A DNA stretch of 37,631 nt. It comes from an uncultured Alphaproteobacteria bacterium (GTDB lineage: Bacteria; Pseudomonadota; Alphaproteobacteria; RF32; CAG-239). Position numbers and translations under genes: made by a program. A model generated the notes under the pieces. The model was given only the letters and a program-made list of their open reading frames with translations. It was not told the DNA's origin and did no database searches. Positions 32,550 through 37,631 of the stretch are shown one piece after another. The stretch is from assembly GCA_944392205.1 (NCBI GenBank), contig CALXVV010000003.1:1-37631 (forward strand), in the 5' to 3' direction. The stretch's first letter is position 1. Each line of letters begins with the position of its first letter.

Positions 32550-34034
32550 ATGAGTATTTTTGACGATTTAATTATTTTTGAAATGGCAAATTCGCACCAA
32601 GGAAATGTGGAGCACGGTATAAAGATAATCAAAGCAATGGGAAAAATTGCAAAAAAATATAATGCAAAGTGCGCAGTAAAATTGCAATACAGAGATCTTG
32701 ATACATTTATTCATCCACAGTTTGTGAACAAAAAAGATGTTCCCCATGTTGAACGCTTCCTAAGCACCAGATTAAATAGTAAACAATTCAACATACTTGT
32801 AGAAACCATTCGGGACGAAGGAATGATTGCGATGAGCACTCCCTTTGATGAAAAATCTGTAGATTTGTGCCTATCCCAAAATCTAGATATCATCAAAGTT
32901 GCTTCTTGTAGCGCTCTAGATTGGCCTTTATTGGAAAAAATATCAAAGACACAAAAACCAATAATTATTTCTACCGGAGGGTTATCAATAAAAGACATAG
33001 ATAAAATATACAGTTTCTTTAACCACCGAAAATGTGAATTTGCTTTAATGCATTGTGTAGCGATTTATCCAGCTCCTGAAAATCTACTTCAACTAGATAT
33101 TCTAAGAAAAATGCAAAAAAGATATCCTAACGTTGTAATTGGATATTCAGGTCATGAGGCTCCGACTAATACAATTATCCCCTCAATGGCAATTGCGGAA
33201 GGCGCAAAAATAATGGAACGTCACGTAGGGTTGCCCACTGATACTATCAAGTTAAATGCCTATTCTATGTCCCCTGAACAAGCTGATGCATGGGTAAAAA
33301 CAATCATATCCGCCCGCGAAATATGTACATTTAACAAAGACAGGAATGTAACACCTTCAGAAATCAATTCTCTTCATTCATTAATGAGAGGCGTGTATGC
33401 ACAAAGAGACATTAAAGAAGGAGAAGTAATTTCGGAAAAAGATGTTTTCTTTGCAATGCCAGTACAAGATGGACAAATTACAAGCGGAGAATTTAAATCT
33501 GGACAGAAAGCCAGCCACGAATACAAAGCATTCTCTCCTATCAAAGAAACTATTGAAAAGGATGAAATCCAATTACTTAGAGAAAGTCTACATGAAGCCA
33601 AGGGTATGTTAAATGAAGCAGGACTAATCTTCGGAGAAGAATTTACCGTAGAAATATCACATCACTATGGCATACCTAATTTCAGAACAACAGGATGTAT
33701 TATCGTTAATATTATGAATAGAGAATACTGTAAAAAACTAATTATCGTACTTCCTAACCAAAACCACCCAATACACTATCATTTGAAAAAAGAAGAAACA
33801 TTCCAAGTGCTTTATGGCGATTTAGAACTAACACTTAATGATGTAAAAACGACAATGCATATTGGCGAAGTTGCAACGGTGAAAAGGGGTGATCGGCATG
33901 GATTTTCTTCTAAAAATGGCGCTATATTTGAAGAAATATCAACGACTCATTATAGAGATGATTCCTTTTATGAAGACGAAACTATTGCTAAACAAGATCC
34001 CATGCAACGTAAATCTTTTCTAGAAGGATGGTGA
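32550..34034 (+). CDS. NeuB-like nonulosonate synthase with SAF and cupin domains
   Basis: The N-terminal NeuB barrel (about residues 1-270) would condense phosphoenolpyruvate with an amino-hexose. It shows FEMANSHQGNVEHGIKII, KLQYRDLDTFIHPQ, STPFDEKSVDLC, IIKVASCSALDWPLLEKI, IISTGGLSIKDID and GYSGHE...AKIMERHVGL. A SAF/antifreeze-like domain (about 285-345) has SLMRGVYAQRDIKEGEVISEKDVFFAMPV. The last about 120 residues form a cupin (HPIHYHLKKEETFQVLYGDLELTL, ending in RGDRHGFSSKNGAIFEEISTTHY) that could bind a metal or sugar. At 494 residues it is much longer than plain NeuB (about 345). It is paired with the CMP-sugar synthetase 13 nt upstream. No NeuC-type epimerase is present here, so precursor and product (sialic, legionaminic, pseudaminic or other) cannot be told. 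Confidence 0.88.
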   Translation: MSIFDDLIIFEMANSHQGNVEHGIKIIKAMGKIAKKYNAKCAVKLQYRDLDTFIHPQFVNKKDVPHVERFLSTRLNSKQFNILVETIRDEGMIAMSTPFDEKSVDLCLSQNLDIIKVASCSALDWPLLEKISKTQKPIIISTGGLSIKDIDKIYSFFNHRKCEFALMHCVAIYPAPENLLQLDILRKMQKRYPNVVIGYSGHEAPTNTIIPSMAIAEGAKIMERHVGLPTDTIKLNAYSMSPEQADAWVKTIISAREICTFNKDRNVTPSEINSLHSLMRGVYAQRDIKEGEVISEKDVFFAMPVQDGQITSGEFKSGQKASHEYKAFSPIKETIEKDEIQLLRESLHEAKGMLNEAGLIFGEEFTVEISHHYGIPNFRTTGCIIVNIMNREYCKKLIIVLPNQNHPIHYHLKKEETFQVLYGDLELTLNDVKTTMHIGEVATVKRGDRHGFSSKNGAIFEEISTTHYRDDSFYEDETIAKQDPMQRKSFLEGW

Positions 34035-34075
34035 TATTCTTTAAAGAGGTCAGAAGATTTCTCAAAGGAAAATAG

Positions 34076-35092
34076 ATGGCAAAAATATCAATCATCATAC
34101 CTTTTTATAATGCGCAAAACTACATGAAAAGGTGTTTAGATGCTATTTTGGCGCAAACATTTACTGATTTTGAAGTTATTTGTGTCGACGATGGCTCTAA
34201 AGACAATACCTATCAAATCTTGCAGGATTACGCTAAAAAAGATAAACGAATCAATGCCTACACTCAAGAAAACGGCGGCCCCTCGGCCGCCAGAAAAACG
34301 GCGCTCGTCCATGCAACCGGAAAATATTTGATGTTTTGCGATTCTGATGATTGGTATGAGCCTAATATGTGCCAAACCATGTTTGATGCAATTGAACAAA
34401 ACGATGTAGACATTGTGTGCTGCAATGCCAGGGTAATTGACGAGCAAGACAATCTCCAAAGAGTAGATGCATCGGATTATTACGCAAACAAAAAGATAGG
34501 CATATTCCCCATTGTAAATGCTATCATACAAAAGACAAATGTGCTCTTATGGAACAAAATTTGGAAAAAATCGCTGATAGAGCAATATCAAATAGACTTT
34601 CCTCCTTGCCGAGAATATGATGATGATTGCTTTTATCTGCAATACATGTCCGTAGCTCAAAAAATTATGTATATCAATGACAAATTATACAATTATTTTC
34701 GCAGACAAGATTCTGTATTTGGAAAAGTTGCCACAAAACAAGATGTTTCCTTTCTCGACAAGCTATATGTGGCAAGATATTACTTTGATTTTCTACTACA
34801 GAATAAAATTTTATCCCAAAATAAAATTACCTTTCTTCACTACCTAGTACAAATTCATAATTTTGGCAAAGATAGATGGAACCAGAACAACTGGAAGCAA
34901 GCTAAGACTCTTTTTCAGCAACTTTTTCCAAACAACCCAGATTTTGCCAATTTTATCTTCCCGCTACAAAAAAAGATATGTCATTTTATCAAGTATTACC
35001 AAATAAAAAGTATAAAAGACGACAATATTTATCAAAAATCGACTTATTCTATTGGAATTTTTCGGTTCACAAGGAAAAAATTATGCAAATAA
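34076..35092 (+). CDS. Glycosyltransferase family 2 protein
   Basis: Predicted inverting sugar transferase with a GT-A fold. The 338-residue protein starts ISIIIPFYNAQNYMKRCLDAILAQTFTDFEVICVDDGSKDNT (GT2 hallmark), followed by QENGGPSAARKTALVHATGKYLMFCDSDDWYEPNM with the metal-binding DSD. REYDDDCFYLQYMSVAQKIMYINDKLYNYFRR resembles the GT2 domain of capsule and O-antigen loci. It has no membrane segments. AAAGGAAA precedes the ATG. It is the last gene of the operon; a terminator begins 18 nt after its stop. Sugar and acceptor unknown. Confidence 0.9.
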   Translation: MAKISIIIPFYNAQNYMKRCLDAILAQTFTDFEVICVDDGSKDNTYQILQDYAKKDKRINAYTQENGGPSAARKTALVHATGKYLMFCDSDDWYEPNMCQTMFDAIEQNDVDIVCCNARVIDEQDNLQRVDASDYYANKKIGIFPIVNAIIQKTNVLLWNKIWKKSLIEQYQIDFPPCREYDDDCFYLQYMSVAQKIMYINDKLYNYFRRQDSVFGKVATKQDVSFLDKLYVARYYFDFLLQNKILSQNKITFLHYLVQIHNFGKDRWNQNNWKQAKTLFQQLFPNNPDFANFIFPLQKKICHFIKYYQIKSIKDDNIYQKSTYSIGIFRFTRKKLCK

Positions 35093-35106
35093 CCTCTGCA
35101 AAAAAC

Positions 35107-35135
35107 AAAAGCCTCGGAAAATCCGAGGCTCTTTT
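35107..35135 (+). terminator. Terminator of the glycan operon (also faces the tRNA)
   Basis: A perfect 9-bp stem (AGCCTCGGA at 35110-35118, TCCGAGGCT at 35122-35130) with a 3-nt loop; CTTTT follows on the plus strand and TTTTGTTTTT on the minus strand, so it can end both the operon and the minus-strand tRNA transcript. Confidence 0.88.
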
Positions 35136-35140
35136 GTAAT

Positions 35141-35214
35141 TGGAGCGGGTAACGGGAATCGAACCCGTATCCTAAGCTTGGGAAGCTCACGTTCTACCAC
35201 TGAACTATACCCGC
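35141..35214 (-). tRNA. tRNA-Gly (anticodon CCC)
   Basis: Read on the minus strand, 74 nt fold as a tRNA: acceptor stem GCGGGTA/TACCCGC, a D arm with GTTCAGTGGTAGAAC, an anticodon arm TGAGC-TTCCCAA-GCTTA giving anticodon CCC, the T arm with GGGTTCGATTCCC, and an encoded CCA end (35141-35143). It lies just past the end of the glycan operon, on the opposite strand. Confidence 0.95.
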
Positions 35215-35565
35215 ACGGCACCTCATTTGATAAAACAAAAAAAACATCTTGGCAAGTAAAAAAATCGGCTTATGAAGAATGAAGTGTCAACATCCCCCCT
35301 AAAACGATAAGAGAAAAATTCATAATCCACCTATCATTTTTGTTTTTGTATACCAGCCACATATTAAATATAAGTTAAGCAAAAACAAAAGCTTTGATTT
35401 ATAAACTTAAGGATTTTTTTGCTGGTATTTTAAAAAAGAACGTGATATAAAACGCGTGAATAGATTCTAAAGCCCCGCGCGGGCATCTTCTAACCGGCCG
35501 GCAGATTAGGCATAAAACCGTCTATCTGAGGGCCTTTTTATATTAACGAAACTTAAGGATATAAT
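35215..35565. other. Intergenic region between tRNA-Gly and nifJ
   Basis: This 351-bp AT-rich stretch holds the tRNA upstream side and the nifJ leader. The short word AAACTTAAGGAT occurs twice (35403-35414 and 35549-35560, the second including the nifJ ribosome-binding site). ATACCAGC (35349-35356) has an inverted copy near 35421-35428. A perfect palindrome CCCGCGCGGG lies at 35474-35483 and a terminator-like hairpin at 35496-35539. No convincing gene is visible. Confidence 0.5.
35496..35539 (+). promoter_or_regulatory. Terminator-like hairpin in the nifJ leader
   Basis: GGCCGGCAGAT (35496-35506) pairs with ATCTGAGGGCC (35524-35534): 5 bp plus 4 bp around a 2x2 internal loop. Five T follow, ending only 26 nt before the nifJ ATG. 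As the T tract lies upstream of the gene, this could be an attenuator or the end of a short upstream transcript. Confidence 0.4.
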
Positions 35566-37631
35566 ATGTCAGAAGTTAAAATGAAAATGATGGATGGTAA
35601 CGAAGCGGCCGCTTCTGTTGCCCACCGCATGAATGAAGTCTGCGTTATTTACCCGATTACCCCGTCTTCTCCGATGGGCGAATGGGCTGACGCATGGTCT
35701 GCAGCCAAACAAAAAAACCTCTGGGGCGTTGTGCCTGAGGTTCAGGAAATGCAATCAGAAGCCGGTGCTGCCGGTGCCTGCCACGGTTCAATCCAGGCTG
35801 GTTCCCTAACCACCACCTTTACGGCTTCTCAAGGTTTGCTCTTGATGATTCCTAACATGTATAAAATCGCCGGTGAATTATCACCGTTTGTTATGCATGT
35901 TGCTGCTCGTTCTTTGGCTTACCATGCTTTGTCTATTTTTGGTGACCACTCTGACGTTATGTCCTGCCGCCAAACCGGTTTTGCAATGTTGTGCTCCAAC
36001 TCCGTACAAGAGGCGCATGACTTTGCCGCCATTGCTCAAACTTCAACTTTGCGTTCACGCGTTCCGTTTATGCACTTCTTTGATGGTTTCCGCACCTCTC
36101 ACGAGATTAAGAAAATCAAATTGCTCTCTGATGATGACCTGCGCGCCATGTTGGAAGGCGTAGATTATCAGTTCAACGCCAAACACGCTCTACGTCCTGA
36201 GGCTCCGGTTATTCGCGGTACCGCTCAAAACCCGGATGTATTCTTCCAAGGTCGCGAAGCTGCCAACCCCTACTACAACAAGGTTGAAGGCATTGTTCAA
36301 GAAGAGATGGATAAATTTGCCAAAATCACCGGTCGTCAGTACAAGACCGTTGAATATGTAGGCCCTGCTGATGCTGAGCAAGTTATTGTTATCATGGGTT
36401 CTGGCGCCGAAACAGTTGATGAGACCATCACCTACCTCAACAACAACGGCTACAAAGTTGGCTTGATGAAAGTTCGTCTGTACCGTCCGTTCCCAAGCAA
36501 ATCTTTTGCAAAAGCCCTTCCGGCTTCTGTTAAAGTTGTCAATGTTTTGGACCGCACCAAAGAGTCTGGTTCTATTGGCGAGCCTTTGTACTTGGATGTT
36601 GTTGCAACCTTGACCCAAGCTTTTGCCAATGGCGAAATCGCCTCTATGCCACGCATTTATGGCGGCCGTTATGGCTTGTCCTCAAAAGAGTTCACCCCCG
36701 GAATGGTTCGTGCCGTATATGACAACGGTGCTTCTGCCAAACCGATTAACGGTTTCTCTGTTGGTATCAACGATGATGTTAACCACACTTCTCTGCCCTA
36801 CAGTGATGATATTGACACTGAAGGCAAAGATGTTGTCCGCGCCGTATTTTATGGCTTGGGTGCAGACGGAACGGTTGGCGCCAACAAGAACTCCATTAAG
36901 ATTATTGCTGAAGATGCCGGAAAATATGGCCAAGGCTACTTTGTATATGACTCTCGCAAATCTGGTTCTATGACCACATCTCACCTGCGTTTTTCAGACA
37001 ACCCGATTAAAGCGGCTTACCTGATTAACAAGGCCGACTTTGTGGCTTGCCACCAATTCCCGTTCATGGCAAAAGTTGATATTTTGAAGATTGCCAAACC
37101 GGGAGCCACTTTCCTGTTGAACGCACCTTACAGCGCAGAAGAAGTATGGGATCACCTGCCGATAGAAGTTCAACAAGAAATTATTGAAAAGAAATTGAAC
37201 TTCTACACCATCAACGCCGTAGAGGTTGCTCGTGAGACCGGCATGGGTCAGCGCATCAACACCATCATGCAGGCATGCTTCTTTGCCATTTCCAACATTC
37301 TGCCTAAAGATGAAGCTATTGAGCAGATTAAGAATGCCATCAAGAAGACCTACAGCAAGAAGGGTGATGCCATTGTTCAAAAGAACTTTGCCGCTGTTGA
37401 CGCCTCTTTGGCTCACATGCACAAGGTAGAATACCCGTCAGAAGTAACTTCTAAATTCCATCGTTCATTGCCCGTACCGGCAGATGCTCCGGAATTTGTA
37501 AGAAAAGTAACCGGAGAAATCATTGCCAACCGTGGTGATGAGCTCCCCGTTAGCGCCTTTGAGCAGGTTGTTGACGGCACCTGGCCGACAGGCACCACTC
37601 CATATAAGAAACGTTGCATTGCCACCGACAT
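35566..37631 (+). CDS. nifJ: Pyruvate:ferredoxin (flavodoxin) oxidoreductase, 5' part
   Basis: Oxidises pyruvate to acetyl-CoA and CO2 with reduced ferredoxin, a hallmark of anaerobic metabolism. The frame starts MSEVKMKMMDGNEAAASVAHRMNEVCVIYPITPSSPMGEWADAW and continues with PEVQEMQSEAGAAGACHGSIQAGSLTTTFTASQGLLLMIPNMYKIAGEL (pyruvate-binding and thiamine-diphosphate interface region). MPRIYGGRYGLSSKEFTPGMVRAVYDN and VRAVFYGLGADGTVGANKNSIKIIAEDAGKYGQGYFVYDSRKSGS mark the later domains. 688 codons are visible of about 1,180. The window ends at PYKKRCIATD, just before the expected 2[4Fe-4S] ferredoxin domain. AAGGAT precedes the ATG. A homodimeric all-in-one PFOR is implied by the fused domains. 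Confidence 0.96.
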   Translation, partial: MSEVKMKMMDGNEAAASVAHRMNEVCVIYPITPSSPMGEWADAWSAAKQKNLWGVVPEVQEMQSEAGAAGACHGSIQAGSLTTTFTASQGLLLMIPNMYKIAGELSPFVMHVAARSLAYHALSIFGDHSDVMSCRQTGFAMLCSNSVQEAHDFAAIAQTSTLRSRVPFMHFFDGFRTSHEIKKIKLLSDDDLRAMLEGVDYQFNAKHALRPEAPVIRGTAQNPDVFFQGREAANPYYNKVEGIVQEEMDKFAKITGRQYKTVEYVGPADAEQVIVIMGSGAETVDETITYLNNNGYKVGLMKVRLYRPFPSKSFAKALPASVKVVNVLDRTKESGSIGEPLYLDVVATLTQAFANGEIASMPRIYGGRYGLSSKEFTPGMVRAVYDNGASAKPINGFSVGINDDVNHTSLPYSDDIDTEGKDVVRAVFYGLGADGTVGANKNSIKIIAEDAGKYGQGYFVYDSRKSGSMTTSHLRFSDNPIKAAYLINKADFVACHQFPFMAKVDILKIAKPGATFLLNAPYSAEEVWDHLPIEVQQEIIEKKLNFYTINAVEVARETGMGQRINTIMQACFFAISNILPKDEAIEQIKNAIKKTYSKKGDAIVQKNFAAVDASLAHMHKVEYPSEVTSKFHRSLPVPADAPEFVRKVTGEIIANRGDELPVSAFEQVVDGTWPTGTTPYKKRCIATD

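Noticed and set aside
35052-35282. 76-codon plus-strand open frame containing GNGNRTRILSLGSSRSTTELYPHG
   Set aside because: This is the well-known spurious translation antisense to a tRNA gene; the region is tRNA-Gly and the end of the GT2 gene.

Overview
The window looks like a chromosomal piece of a low-GC, probably anaerobic alphaproteobacterium. Three things point there. A GcrA cell-cycle regulator and a FlaF-type flagellin regulator are both alphaproteobacterial families. The order rpoZ - rel - (DUF2062) - acpS - lepB - rnc - era is typical of the class. A nifJ-type pyruvate:ferredoxin oxidoreductase suggests fermentative or anaerobic life. An uncultured gut-type lineage is my inference.

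Layout. (1) 1-4079, minus: pheT (3' end outside the window), pheS, rplT, rpmI. (2) 4404-4877, plus: a small protein made almost entirely of G-(Y/F)-D pentad repeats, with its own strong terminator. (3) 4961-6923, minus: lolD and a lolC/E-type permease for lipoprotein release. (4) 7099-13006, minus: flagellar block with a large flagellin carrying a beta-helix-like insert, a protein with two tandem FlaF domains, and flgH, flgA, flgG, flgF. (5) 13140-19999, minus: housekeeping/stringent block (unknown protein, era, rnc, lepB, acpS, DUF2062, rel, rpoZ). (6) 20115-22763, minus: two exported proteins, one DUF4139. (7) 22916-23476, plus: gcrA. (8) 23534-35092: an apparently phase-variable glycan locus. 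(9) tRNA-Gly(CCC) and the 5' part of nifJ, cut by the window end.

The most interesting system is region 8. A serine recombinase of the DNA-invertase type (minus) and a degenerate paralogue lacking key catalytic arginines (plus) are divergently transcribed. Between them lies a 110-bp segment bounded by two perfect 22-bp inverted repeats, 24206-24227 and 24338-24359. Each repeat is itself a near-palindrome with an asymmetric core, as expected of a serine-recombinase crossover site. The segment carries one good sigma70-like promoter (TTGACG, 16 bp, TATAGT). In the sequenced orientation it points at the invertase. After inversion it would point at the degenerate paralogue and the tightly spaced sugar/glycosyltransferase operon behind it (UDP-xylose synthase, UDP-glucose dehydrogenase, galE, two GT8 enzymes, CMP-sugar synthetase-HAD fusion, NeuB-like synthase-cupin fusion, GT2), which ends at a strong terminator. 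The window therefore appears to show a surface-glycan inverton in the OFF state, possibly with a self-limiting circuit in which the invertase is expressed mainly while the operon is OFF.

Functions are inferred from motifs and family knowledge; no searches were run.
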